From Micromonospora phaseoli (lineage in GTDB: Bacteria; Actinomycetota; Actinomycetes; Mycobacteriales; Micromonosporaceae): a DNA stretch of 64,000 bases. Below the pieces are notes generated by a model that searched no databases, was not told the DNA's origin, and worked only from the letters and a program-made list of their open reading frames with translations. Each line of letters starts with the position of its first letter. The stretch's first letter is position 1. Shown here piece by piece: positions 37,156 through 46,358 of the stretch. The stretch covers positions 186,001 through 250,000 of the forward strand of contig NZ_FNYV01000004.1 of NCBI RefSeq assembly GCF_900109115.1, written 5' to 3'. The position numbers and the translations under genes were made by a program.

Positions 37156-38211
37156 TCACGGCGCGGTCGGCACCAGGCCGGCGCAGCGCGGATCCGGGGA
37201 CCCGACCGGGCGGCGGGGCATCGACCAGTCCAGCGCGGTGTCCTCCGCCGGCCAGCCGGCCACCTCGATCCGGCTCGTTGGCGTCCGCCCGGCGTCGGGG
37301 CACAGCACCTGCCCCCGGACCGTGTCGTTGGGCAGGAACCGGACCGCGCCGGAACGGTCCAGCACAATGGTCATCTTGTCGGTCACCGTCACCGCCTCAC
37401 CCAGGACGATCTCCCGGGTGACCGGTTCGCCGACCTCGACGGCCACCGCCGGCAGCAGCGGCACCCGCAGGAACACCGCCCCCATCACGAACGGCATCAG
37501 CGCGCCGGCCGTGTAGGTGAGCGTGCGGGTCACCGTCGGGGCGATCCGGGTCGGCACCGGCCCGGTCAGCACCAGCGCGCCGGTCGGCGGGAGCGCCAGC
37601 AACACGGCGGTGGCCAGTTCACCGTGGCTCACGGCCGCCCAGATGGCCGGGCCGAACCAGGCGTAGCAGGCCGCGGCGACGGCCACCGGCAGGATCACGC
37701 CGGTGGCCGTCAACAGCCGCGGCCGGTCCGGGAACCGGGTGCGGGTGTGCAGGGCGACCAGCCACACCAGCAGCATCGCCAGCGCCGGCAGGAATCGCAG
37801 CTGCCAGGTGAGGGCGGCGAGGACGGCCGTCGCCACCAGCACCCAGTCCGGTGTACGCGAGGTGGCGTAGGCCAACAGCGAACGCTCGGGGTCGAACCGG
37901 TCGGGTGCGCTGACCTGCAGCAGTCGGCCGAGCACGGCGGGCACCAGCACCACCAGCGGCACCGCCCAGACCAGGGCGATGAGCAGAGCGCTGAGCAGCC
38001 CCAGCGGGCTGACGTACTGCACCAGCAGCAACATCGTCGACATGTCCTGCCGGCTGAGCCGCCACAGCCGCAGCACCAGCAGCAGCACCGGGAAGGCGGG
38101 CAGCAGGGTCAGCAGCCACTGCTGCGCCTGGCGCGCCCCCGGGCGGCGGCGGGCGGCGGCCCCGGCCGTGGTCGGTGCGGGTACGGCAGTGCGAACCTCT
38201 CCCACGGCCAC
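37156..38211 (-). CDS. Membrane protein of unknown function, partner of the anchored binding protein
   Basis: A 351-residue protein with about seven to eight hydrophobic segments, for example LLTLLPAFPVLLLVLRLW and FVMGAVFLRVPLLPAVAVEV. The C-terminal 90 residues are outside or inside loops containing MTIVLDRSGAVRFLPNDTVR. No family recognised. Its start (ATG 38211) lies within the upstream binding-protein gene, with a 103-bp overlap. The two genes are probably coexpressed. A later start at MSTMLLLVQY (about 38044) would remove most of the overlap. Confidence 0.6.
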   Translation of the reverse strand: MAVGEVRTAVPAPTTAGAAARRRPGARQAQQWLLTLLPAFPVLLLVLRLWRLSRQDMSTMLLLVQYVSPLGLLSALLIALVWAVPLVVLVPAVLGRLLQVSAPDRFDPERSLLAYATSRTPDWVLVATAVLAALTWQLRFLPALAMLLVWLVALHTRTRFPDRPRLLTATGVILPVAVAAACYAWFGPAIWAAVSHGELATAVLLALPPTGALVLTGPVPTRIAPTVTRTLTYTAGALMPFVMGAVFLRVPLLPAVAVEVGEPVTREIVLGEAVTVTDKMTIVLDRSGAVRFLPNDTVRGQVLCPDAGRTPTSRIEVAGWPAEDTALDWSMPRRPVGSPDPRCAGLVPTAP

Positions 38212-39239
38212 TGCCGCACCTCCACCTCATCCTCCGGCCACGGCTCCGGCTGCCGATCGACCGCGACCTGCTGCGGGTCGTTGTAACGTTGCGCGGAGGC
38301 GAAGTACTTCTCGAAGGCCGCCCGCCATCGCATGCCGTTGCGACCGGTCCGCGACTCCTGTAGCGACAGGTTGACGAGATCTCGCATCGCCGGCTTGGGG
38401 CCGGTGTTCACGCCCCACAGCTCGTCGCCGTCGGCGCCGAGGTCCGAGTGGCGCAACGGCTGGGGATCCGTCAGCTCGATCATCGGCGACGAGTCCGCAC
38501 CGGGCAGGCGGGGTGCCACGAAGCCAGCCAGAATGGCCGCATCGCTGGTCACCGCGTCGACCTCGCCGTCGTACAGCTCCTGGATGCACTCGCTGATCCG
38601 ATTGCGGCCGTGGGCAAGCGCGCCGGCCTCCTCCAGGTTGCGCTCCGCTGTCGAGGTGGCAAGGGTGCAGACCTTCCGCCCGGCGAGATCACGGAAGCTG
38701 GTCGGCTCAAGATCGCTCTCGGCAAGGGAGACCACCGACTGTTCGGTCTGCAGGTACGGCGCGGAGAAGATCACGCCCTGCTCACGGCGCTGCTTGGTGA
38801 TGCTGTAGGAGGCGACGACCAGATCGACGCTGACGAACCTGCCGTCGGCGGTGCGCGCCTGTCGTCGGGCGCGGTCCTCGCTCTCGATGGGCAGGAAGGT
38901 CACCCTCGACGCGTCGAAGCCGAGATCTTCGGCGATCATGTAGGCGATCTCGATGTCGAAGCCCTCGAAGGCGCCGTTCTTCAGCCGTTGCGACACACCG
39001 GGCTGGTCGTCCTTCACCCCGATGAACAGCTCCTGCTTGCCGGTAAGACCGGCCTGTTCGCGCAGCTGCTCCCGGCTGGGCGGTCCGACGACGGCGACCA
39101 CCCGGACCACCGCGACAACGAGCACCACCAGCAGCAGGAGCAACGCGGCGAGGCGCAACCGCCGCGCCCGTGCGGTCGTGCCCGATACGCCGGCCCGCTC
39201 AGGGATCGGTGCCTCGGCACGTTCACCGGACTCGCTCAT
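38109..39239 (-). CDS. Membrane-anchored SBP family 3 protein without transporter genes
   Basis: A 376-residue protein. After 30 hydrophilic residues comes a transmembrane anchor (LRLAALLLLLVVLVVAVVRV, about residues 30-60), then a solute-binding domain of the polar amino-acid family: GVKDDQPGVSQRLKNGAFEG, FDIEIAYMIAEDLGFDASRV and DAVTSDAAILAGFVAPRLPG. The tail is Pro/Arg-rich. No permease or ATPase adjoins; the next gene is an unknown polytopic protein. ATG 39239 is chosen from a GGGGG ribosome-binding site. Role as sensor or scavenger is inferred. Confidence 0.75.
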   Translation of the reverse strand: MSESGERAEAPIPERAGVSGTTARARRLRLAALLLLLVVLVVAVVRVVAVVGPPSREQLREQAGLTGKQELFIGVKDDQPGVSQRLKNGAFEGFDIEIAYMIAEDLGFDASRVTFLPIESEDRARRQARTADGRFVSVDLVVASYSITKQRREQGVIFSAPYLQTEQSVVSLAESDLEPTSFRDLAGRKVCTLATSTAERNLEEAGALAHGRNRISECIQELYDGEVDAVTSDAAILAGFVAPRLPGADSSPMIELTDPQPLRHSDLGADGDELWGVNTGPKPAMRDLVNLSLQESRTGRNGMRWRAAFEKYFASAQRYNDPQQVAVDRQPEPWPEDEVEVRQWPWERFALPYPHRPRPGPPPAAARGRARRSSGC

Positions 39240-39404
39240 CGATACCCCCGTCCACCACTCAGCGCGAGTGCTCCATTGTGGCGGACCAGACCCACAGGGT
39301 GACCCACAGTTACCCAAGCGTGACCCGGGCTACCTGGCCGCCAGGCCGGGTGCGCCCACAGCGGGCGCGGCCACGTCGGACGCTCCGCCGAGACGGCCCG
39401 GCCC

Positions 39405-39815
39405 TCAGCCGGCGAGCAGGTCCGCGTGGGCCGCGCGCAGACGAGCCAGCGCGGGATCGCCGGGCGCGACCCGTCGATCCAACTCGGCCCACACCTCGGC
39501 GAGCGCGGCGGCCACCACGCGCAGCTCTGCGGCGTGTCGACGACCGCTCTGCTCACGCAGCGCCTCAAGGCGCCGGGCCCATCCAGCGGTGACCTCGGCA
39601 AGCCGCTCGGTGTCGGCACGGGCCTGGGCGACGGAGCGGGCGGCGCCCGCCGGCACGATAGCGGCAACCGGTCGGGAGTCGCCGTCGCGGGTGACGACGG
39701 TGACCGTGTCGGTCAGCTCAGCCATGGCGACGAGCTGACTGAGTCGGGTACGCGCCTCGCGTAGGGGCAGCGAGCGCGCCGGGGCGTTTCGCGGGTTGAG
39801 TGCGGGGACAGCCAT
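39405..39815 (-). CDS. Phd/YefM-like antitoxin-domain protein, no visible toxin
   Basis: A 136-residue protein. Residues about 15-55, LPLREARTRLSQLVAMAELT and VTVVTRDGDSRPVAAIVP, match the Phd/YefM DNA-binding fold. A helical C-terminal 80 residues (RRLEALREQSGRRHAAELRV) is longer than in classic antitoxins. No PIN or Doc/YoeB-like gene lies next to it. ATG 39815 gives MAVPALNPRN. It may be a solitary regulator rather than half of a toxin-antitoxin pair. Confidence 0.65.
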   Translation of the reverse strand: MAVPALNPRNAPARSLPLREARTRLSQLVAMAELTDTVTVVTRDGDSRPVAAIVPAGAARSVAQARADTERLAEVTAGWARRLEALREQSGRRHAAELRVVAAALAEVWAELDRRVAPGDPALARLRAAHADLLAG

Positions 39816-40016
39816 GAATACATCGTCGGTGTCGGGTACGACACTTTCCGCAACCGTCCACGATGGAAGTCGACCGCCGCCCGTGCACGGCAGCCCGGCT
39901 ACCCGAGTTCCACAGCCAACGGCCCGACGGACCGAGCCGGCCCTGGACATCGACAGTAAACAAACTTAATAATTGCTCATCCGTCGATCGACGGCCTTCG
40001 TCCCCGGGAGGTCCGG

Positions 40017-41561
40017 ATGCGTCGCCCCGCCCGACATCTGCTGCTGGCCGCCCTCGCGGCCCTGACCACCGCCGCCGCCGGCACGCTCGTGCTGGCCACA
40101 CCGGCGAGAGCCGCCGGCCCTACCGCCGGCTTCGTCAAGACCGCCGACTGGGGCACCGGCTGGGAGGGCAGATACACCATCACCAACGGTGGTGCCAGCA
40201 CCATAACCTCCTGGCAGGTCGCCTTCAGCCTGCCCGCCGGGACCACTCTCGGCACCTACTGGGACGCCACCGTCAGCAGCGCCGGCCAGCGGCACACCTT
40301 CACCAACCGGTCGTGGAACGGCACGCTCACACCCGGCTCGTCGGTCTCGTTCGGCTTCCTGGCGACCGGACCGGGCTCACCCACCGACTGCCAGCTCAAC
40401 GGCGCGCCGTGCGGTGGCGGCACCCCGACCAGCCCGCCGACCACCACGCCACCGACCACAGCCCCGCCGACCACAGCCCCGCCGACCACGGCCCCGCCGA
40501 CCACAGCCCCGCCGACCACGCCGCCGGCCGGCGGCATCCCCCGCCGTGCCCTCATCGGTTACCTGCACGCCAGCTTCGCCAACGGCTCCGGTTACCTGCG
40601 GATGGCCGACGTACCGGCAGACTGGGACATCATCAACCTCGCCTTCGGCGAGCCGACCTCGGTGACCTCCGGCGACATCCGGTTCCAGCTCTGCCCGGTC
40701 AGCGAATGCCCAGGCGTGGAAACCGAGGCCGAATTCATCGCGGCGATCCGCGCCAAGCAGCAGCAGGGCAAGAAGGTGCTGCTCTCCATCGGCGGCCAGA
40801 ACGGGCAGGTCCAGCTGACCACGACCGCCGCCCGGGACACGTTCGTAAGCTCGGTGTCGGCCATCGTCGACCGGTACGGACTGAACGGGCTGGACATCGA
40901 CTTCGAGGGCCACTCTCTCTACCTCAACGCCGGCGACACCGACTTCCGCAATCCGAGCACTCCAGTGGTGGTCAACCTGATCGCCGCGATCCGGACACTC
41001 AAGCAGCGCTACGGCCCGAACTTCGTGCTCACCATGGCGCCGGAGACCTTCTTCGTCCAACTCGGCTACCAGTTCTACGGGCCGGGCCCGTGGGGCGGGC
41101 AGGACCCGCGCGCCGGTTCGTACCTGCCGGTCATCCACGCGTTGCGCGACGACCTGACCGTGCTGCACGTGCAGAACTACAACTCCGGTCCGATCATGGG
41201 CCTGGACAACCAGTACCACACGATGGGCAGTGCCGACTTCCACGTCGCGATGACGGACATGCTGCTCGCCGGCTTCCCGGTCGCCGGCAACCCGGATCGG
41301 ATCTTCCCCGCGTTGCGGGAGAACCAGGTCGCCTTCGGTGCGCCGTCCTCGGTCAGCGCCGGCAACGGCTACCTCGCTCCCGCCGGGATCCAGTCAGCGG
41401 TGATCTGCCTGGTCCGGGGGCAGAACTGCGGCAGCTACACCCCGCGCAGCGGCACCAGTCCCGACTTTCGAGGGCTGATGACCTGGTCGATCAACTGGGA
41501 CCGGTACTACCAGTGGGAGTTCGGCCGCAGCCACGGCCCATTCCTCAAGGCCCTGTCCTGA
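40017..41561 (+). CDS. Secreted GH18 chitinase with N-terminal CBM2
   Basis: A 514-residue secreted enzyme. Signal peptide MRRPARHLLLAALAALTTAA, a CBM2 domain (GPTAGFVKTADWGTGWEGRY, about residues 34-130), a Thr/Pro linker with repeated PTTAP units encoded by a near-perfect 15-bp DNA repeat, then a GH18 catalytic domain. The active-site motif reads GLNGLDIDFEG: the catalytic Glu is present, but the first Asp of DxxDxDxE is Asn. VLLSIGGQNGQVQL and LMTWSINWD also fit. Family and architecture are clear. No classical chitinase direct-repeat operator seen upstream; an AT-rich stretch at 39958-39975 may be the promoter. Confidence 0.93.
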   Translation: MRRPARHLLLAALAALTTAAAGTLVLATPARAAGPTAGFVKTADWGTGWEGRYTITNGGASTITSWQVAFSLPAGTTLGTYWDATVSSAGQRHTFTNRSWNGTLTPGSSVSFGFLATGPGSPTDCQLNGAPCGGGTPTSPPTTTPPTTAPPTTAPPTTAPPTTAPPTTPPAGGIPRRALIGYLHASFANGSGYLRMADVPADWDIINLAFGEPTSVTSGDIRFQLCPVSECPGVETEAEFIAAIRAKQQQGKKVLLSIGGQNGQVQLTTTAARDTFVSSVSAIVDRYGLNGLDIDFEGHSLYLNAGDTDFRNPSTPVVVNLIAAIRTLKQRYGPNFVLTMAPETFFVQLGYQFYGPGPWGGQDPRAGSYLPVIHALRDDLTVLHVQNYNSGPIMGLDNQYHTMGSADFHVAMTDMLLAGFPVAGNPDRIFPALRENQVAFGAPSSVSAGNGYLAPAGIQSAVICLVRGQNCGSYTPRSGTSPDFRGLMTWSINWDRYYQWEFGRSHGPFLKALS

Positions 41562-41570
41562 GCTGAGCCG

Positions 41571-41614
41571 GCGCGGGTGCCTCGGCGGTCGCCAGCCGGC
41601 CGAGGCACCCGCGC
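41571..41614. terminator. Bidirectional terminator between chitinase and MHYT genes
   Basis: A perfect 16-bp stem (41571-41586 with 41599-41614) and 12-base loop begin 10 bp after the chitinase stop and end 9 bp from the stop of the convergent MHYT gene. No T-run on either side. Confidence 0.85.
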
Positions 41615-41622
41615 GCCACCGG

Positions 41623-42507
41623 TCAGCGCGGCGGGTGGTCCCGGCGGGACGGAAACTGGGCACCGGGGCGGGCCAGGGTGGACCGGGCCCGCAGCCCCAC
41701 CGGGTCGGGCGCGGTCACGTCGGGCGGCCCGGCGGCGGTCGGCGTCTGGCGGGCGTCGAGGTACGCGGCCGCGGCGCGGTCCTCGTCGGTGGGCGCGGCG
41801 AGCAGGGCGTAGACCAGCCCCACCACGCCGAAGATCACCAACAGCACGATCGGGATCAGCAGCGTGCCCACCCCCGCGCCGACGATCTCGCCGCGCTCCT
41901 CGTGCAGGTGCACCGACAGGGCGCTCATCCCGGTGAAGTGCATCCCGTTGACCGCCACCCCCATGACCAGCGCCGACCCGAGGATCGCCAGCCCACGGCG
42001 GACGGTCACCGCAAGCCAGAGCGCGACGGTGGCCGCGACCACGGCGATCAACACCGACAGGCCCACCCGGAGGTTGTCGTAGGACAGGTCACCGTCCAGC
42101 CGCATCGCGGCCATGCCGCTGTAGTGCATCGCCGCCACGCCGCTGCCGGTGAACAGGCCACCGGCGACGATCCGTACCGCAGAGAGCCGGCCGGTGCCGA
42201 CGATCGCCAGCCCGATGCCGACCGCGAGCACCGCGAGCAGCGCGCTGGCGACGGTGATCGGCACGTCGTACCGGATCCGGGAGCCGCTCACGGCGAAGCC
42301 GAGCATCGCCATGAAGTGCATGGTCCAGATGGCGGTGCCGCCGATCGCCCACGCCGCCAGCGTTCCCCACCAGACCTTCTGCCCGGTGCTGGACGCGGCC
42401 CGGATCCGGGTGGCGCAGACCAGACCGAGGATCGAGCCGAGCACCGACAGCGCGTAGCTGAGCGCCGGTGTGATCCAGCCGTACTCAAAATGATTGATGT
42501 CCGCCAC
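41623..42507 (-). CDS. MHYT-domain integral membrane sensor
   Basis: A 294-residue protein with about seven transmembrane segments and three MHYT motifs: WTMHFMAMLGF, AAMHYSGMAAMR and NGMHFTGMSAL. The family is predicted to bind copper and sense O2, CO or NO. No GGDEF, EAL or kinase domain follows, only a Pro-rich tail of about 45 residues. GTG 42507 is used (GGGGGGAG upstream, ADINHFEYGW next). Confidence 0.87.
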   Translation of the reverse strand: MADINHFEYGWITPALSYALSVLGSILGLVCATRIRAASSTGQKVWWGTLAAWAIGGTAIWTMHFMAMLGFAVSGSRIRYDVPITVASALLAVLAVGIGLAIVGTGRLSAVRIVAGGLFTGSGVAAMHYSGMAAMRLDGDLSYDNLRVGLSVLIAVVAATVALWLAVTVRRGLAILGSALVMGVAVNGMHFTGMSALSVHLHEERGEIVGAGVGTLLIPIVLLVIFGVVGLVYALLAAPTDEDRAAAAYLDARQTPTAAGPPDVTAPDPVGLRARSTLARPGAQFPSRRDHPPR

Positions 42508-42663
42508 AGTGGCTCCCCCCAGAGCTGCTACCGACGCGTAGCCCACGCGCCGATGACATGATCCGGGACGTCCCCACCAGGCACAATAGCGCCCCCAGGG
42601 TATTGCGGGGCGTGGCGCTTCGGTAACGTAGCGGTGCGTCGATTCGCCCTCACGCAGCGCTGT

Positions 42664-45444
42664 TCAGGCCGGTGAATGGTATGCCAGGACCCCCCGGTTG
42701 ACCGCGCCGATCGCTTGGCGGGCGGTAGCCCGCAACTCCGTCGAGGCGCCACCGGAGTCGGCCAGTTGGCCGAGCAGGTCGACCACCTGACGGGACCACC
42801 GGACGAAATCGCCGGCCGGCATCTCGCCGTCCAGCTCGTGCCCGCTGGCCAGCACCTTCGCCAATGCCTCGCCCCTGGCCCAGCGGTAGACCGGCCAGGC
42901 GAAGCCCAGGTCCGGCTCACGGGTGACGGTCAGGCCACGGGATGCCTCGTCGGACTCGATCTCGCTCCACAGCTTCAGCGTCGCGTCGACCGCCTCGGCG
43001 ACCGCGCCACGCGGCAACGAGGCCCGCTCGTCGACGTCGCGGCGTGCCTCGAAGACCACCACGGAGACCGCGGCGGCCAGCTCGGCCGGTGACAGCCCGT
43101 CCCAGACGCCGCGCCGCAGGCACTCCGCCACGAGCAGGTCCGCCTCCGTCCAGATCCGCCCGAGCATCCGCCCGGCATCGGTCACCTCGCCCCCGGCGGT
43201 GAGGTAGCCGCGGGTGGTGAGCAGAGCGACGATCCGGTCGAAGGTGCGCGCCAGCGACCCCGTCCGGCCGGCGACCCGCTGGCGCAGCTCCTCGGTGTCG
43301 CGCTCCAACCGCCGCCGGCGCTCCGCCCACCGGGCGTGCTCCTCCCGTTCCGGGCAGGCATGGCAGGGGTGCCGGCGCAGGTCGCCGCGGAGCTGGGTCA
43401 GCTGGTGGTCCTCCCCCGACTGCCGGGACCGGGCGCCACGGCGGGAGTGCCGGTCCAGGCCGGTACCACTGACCGCGGCAGCGAGATCCCGACGGTCCGC
43501 CGGCGAACGGGGATTGAAGTGCTTCGGCACCCGGATGCGGGCCAGCACCTCGGCGGGCGCGGTGAAGTCACCGGGGGTGATCCGGCCGGCCCACCGGTCC
43601 TGGGTGAGCACGAGCGGACGCGGCTCCCCGAAGCCGCCGGTGGCGGGGTCGAGCACCACTGCCAGGCCGGCCCGGCGCCCCGACGGCACCCGGATCACGT
43701 CGCCGATCCGCAGCCGTTCCAGGGACGTTACCGCGGCCGCCCGCCGCTGGCTCTGCCCCTGCCGGGCGATGGCCCGCTCCCGGTCGGCGATGGCCACCCG
43801 CAGCGCGAAGTACTCGTCGAAGTCGCCGTGGTGACAGTCCGCCTCCGCGCCGTACGCCTCAAGGGTCTCGGTGTTGCGCTGCACCTGCCGGGCCAGGCCG
43901 ACCACCGACCGGTCCGCCTGGAACTGCGCGAACGACGACTCCAGCAGCGCCCGGGCCGGCTCCGCGCCGACGCTGCCGACCAGGTTCACCGCCATGTTGT
44001 AGGAGGGCCGGAAGCTGGACCGCAGCGGATACGTCCGGGTGGAGGCCAACCCGGCCACGTGTCGTGGGTCGGTCTCCGGGGACCACACCACCACGGCGTG
44101 CCCCTCGACGTCGATGCCCCGACGCCCGGCCCGCCCGGTGAGCTGGGTGTACTCCCCCGGCGTCAGGTCGACGTGCGCCTCGCCGTTGTATTTGACGAGA
44201 CGTTCCAGCACCACGCATCGGGCCGGCATGTTGATGCCCAGGGCAAGCGTTTCGGTGGCGAAGACCGCCTTGACCAGCCCGCGGACGAACAACTCCTCGA
44301 CGACCTCCTTGAAGGCCGGCAGCATCCCCGCGTGGTGGGCGGCCAGCCCGCGCTCCAGCCCGTCGAGCCACTCCCAGTAGCCCAGCACGGACAGGTCCTC
44401 GCCGGGGATCGCCGTCACCCGGGACTCCACCACCCGACGGATCTCCGCGCGCTCCTCCGGCGAGGTCAGCCGCAGCCCGGCGGCGAGGCACTGCTGCACC
44501 GCGGCATCGCAGCCGGCCCGGCTGAAGATGAAGAGGATCGCCGGCAGCAGACCCTCGCGGTCCAGCCGGTCCACGATGTCCGGCCGCATCGGCCCCCGCC
44601 AGCGCGGCCCCCGACGACCGGCACCCGGCCCGGCGGAGCGTCCCTCGCCCAGGTCGAGTCGGCGCACCGTCTCCCGGGTGTAGCGCAGCAACTCCGGGTG
44701 CACGTCGTGCTTGCGCGCGGCAGCGGCGTCATGGAACAGGTCGAACATCCGCTTGCCGACCAGCATGTGCTGCCAGAGCGGCACCGGCCGGTGCTCGCTG
44801 ACCACCACGGTGGTCTCGCCCCGCACGGTGATCAGCCAGTCGGCGAACTCCTCGGCGTTGGAGACCGTCGCCGACAGCGACACCAGGGTCACCGAGGCGG
44901 GCAGGTGGATGATGACCTCCTCCCACACCCCGCCGCGGAACCGGTCGGCCAGGTAGTGGACCTCGTCCATCACCACGTACGCCAGGCCTTCGAGGGTGGT
45001 CGAGCCGGCGTAGAGCATGTTGCGCAGCACCTCGGTGGTCATCACCACCACCGGGGCGTCGCCGTTGATGGCGTTGTCCCCGGTGAGCAGGCCCACCTGC
45101 TCGGCACCGTAGCGGTCGACCAGATCGTGGTACTTCTGGTTCGACAGCGCCTTGATCGGCGTGGTGTAGAAGCACTTGCGCCGGACACCGTCGGTCGGCG
45201 CCGGCTCCCCGGGCGTGCCGCGCAGCGCCAAGTGTACGGCGAACTCACCGACCACCGTCTTGCCGGCACCGGTCGGCGCGCAGACCAGCACGCCGCTGCC
45301 CCGCTCCAGGGCCTGACACGACTCCCGCTGGAAGTCGTCGAGGTCGAACCCCAGATCCGAGGTGAACTCTTCCAACGCCGGGAACTGTGCGACCTGGGCG
45401 GCCCGGCGGCGCGCCGCGGCGTACCGCTCGGCGGGACTCGACAT
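42664..45444 (-). CDS. helY: DEAD/DEAH-box helicase, HelY/Ski2-like
   Basis: A 926-residue superfamily 2 helicase. Walker A APTGAGKTVVGEFA (about residues 57-70), DEVH box VVMDEVHYLADRF, SAT motif SLSATVSN, and motif VI QLTGRAGRRGID. A C-terminal helical domain of the Ski2/Mtr4 type follows. In mycobacteria the homologue HelY stands beside tatC, tatA, pafC and pafB, as here, which supports the symbol. Start ATG 45444. RNA unwinding or turnover is inferred. Confidence 0.88.
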   Translation of the reverse strand: MSSPAERYAAARRRAAQVAQFPALEEFTSDLGFDLDDFQRESCQALERGSGVLVCAPTGAGKTVVGEFAVHLALRGTPGEPAPTDGVRRKCFYTTPIKALSNQKYHDLVDRYGAEQVGLLTGDNAINGDAPVVVMTTEVLRNMLYAGSTTLEGLAYVVMDEVHYLADRFRGGVWEEVIIHLPASVTLVSLSATVSNAEEFADWLITVRGETTVVVSEHRPVPLWQHMLVGKRMFDLFHDAAAARKHDVHPELLRYTRETVRRLDLGEGRSAGPGAGRRGPRWRGPMRPDIVDRLDREGLLPAILFIFSRAGCDAAVQQCLAAGLRLTSPEERAEIRRVVESRVTAIPGEDLSVLGYWEWLDGLERGLAAHHAGMLPAFKEVVEELFVRGLVKAVFATETLALGINMPARCVVLERLVKYNGEAHVDLTPGEYTQLTGRAGRRGIDVEGHAVVVWSPETDPRHVAGLASTRTYPLRSSFRPSYNMAVNLVGSVGAEPARALLESSFAQFQADRSVVGLARQVQRNTETLEAYGAEADCHHGDFDEYFALRVAIADRERAIARQGQSQRRAAAVTSLERLRIGDVIRVPSGRRAGLAVVLDPATGGFGEPRPLVLTQDRWAGRITPGDFTAPAEVLARIRVPKHFNPRSPADRRDLAAAVSGTGLDRHSRRGARSRQSGEDHQLTQLRGDLRRHPCHACPEREEHARWAERRRRLERDTEELRQRVAGRTGSLARTFDRIVALLTTRGYLTAGGEVTDAGRMLGRIWTEADLLVAECLRRGVWDGLSPAELAAAVSVVVFEARRDVDERASLPRGAVAEAVDATLKLWSEIESDEASRGLTVTREPDLGFAWPVYRWARGEALAKVLASGHELDGEMPAGDFVRWSRQVVDLLGQLADSGGASTELRATARQAIGAVNRGVLAYHSPA

Positions 45445-45521
45445 GTCCCCAAGATTAGTGCGTACCCCTGACGGGCACCCGGCAAGGCCGTCCGGCAGTA
45501 CGGTCGGAGTGGGTCGGTAGG

Positions 45522-46292
45522 GTGCACGACGTGCCGGATCATGCCGAACCGACCGACGCCGCGCGCCACCCCGACGAGGCCACCCGTCGGGGCGCGTCCC
45601 GTCGGCCTGTCAAGGCGGTGCTGTTCGACTTCCACGGCACGTTGGCCCAGGTGGAAGAGCCCGGACAGTGGGTGCTGGGCGCTGCGGCGGCATGCGGGGT
45701 CGAGCTGGACCGGACGCGCGCCATCGGGCTCGCCGACCGGCTGCTGACCGCTGGCCGGGCCGGTGGGCCGCTGCCCGCCCGGGTACCGCCCCACCTGGCC
45801 GAGTTGTGGGCCGACCGGGATCTCTACGAGCATGCCCACCGGGGCGCTTACACCGGCTTGGCCGCGACGGTCGACGCGGGCATCGACGGCTTCGCCGAGG
45901 CGCTCTACGAGCGCCTGCTGGTGCCGGCGGGCTGGATACCCTACCCGGACACCACGCCCACCCTCGCCGCGCTCCGCGAGGCCGGCGTGCGGGTGGCGGT
46001 CGTCAGCAACATCGGCTTCGACATCCGGCCCCTCTTCGACGCCTGGGGGCTGGCTGACCTGGTCGACGCCTTCGTCCTGTCGTACGAGGTGGGCCGCTGC
46101 AAGCCGGACCCGGCGATCTTCTGGCGGGCCTGCGGACTGCTCGGCGTCGACCCGGAGGAGACACTGATGGTGGGCGACACCCCAGCCGACGCCGGTGCCG
46201 TCGCCGCCGGCTGCGCCGCCCTGGTCCTCCCCGCCGCCGACCCCGGCCGCCCCAGTGGCCTGGGCGCTGTCCTCGACCTGACCCGCCGCTGA
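45522..46292 (+). CDS. HAD-superfamily hydrolase with DxH instead of DxD
   Basis: A 256-residue HAD-like protein. Motif I is VLFDFHGTLAQ, so the second Asp of DxDGT is His. Motif II VVSNIGFD, motif III KPDPAIFWRACGLLG and motif IV MVGDTPADAGAVAAGC are intact. Loss of the general-acid Asp argues against ordinary phosphatase chemistry; some family members with DxH occur in actinobacteria. GTG 45522 used, though GTG 45531 is also possible. Divergent from helY. Confidence 0.8.
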   Translation: MHDVPDHAEPTDAARHPDEATRRGASRRPVKAVLFDFHGTLAQVEEPGQWVLGAAAACGVELDRTRAIGLADRLLTAGRAGGPLPARVPPHLAELWADRDLYEHAHRGAYTGLAATVDAGIDGFAEALYERLLVPAGWIPYPDTTPTLAALREAGVRVAVVSNIGFDIRPLFDAWGLADLVDAFVLSYEVGRCKPDPAIFWRACGLLGVDPEETLMVGDTPADAGAVAAGCAALVLPAADPGRPSGLGAVLDLTRR

Positions 46293-46358
46293 CACCCAGA
46301 CACGTTCCCCGACCGATCCTGGTATGCGGCGGACATCACGAACCGGGCCCGCCTGCGG

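Noticed and set aside
42547..42663. Terminator downstream of helY
   Set aside because: GCGCC/GGCGC arms exist, but the loop is long and the inner pairing poor; evidence too weak.
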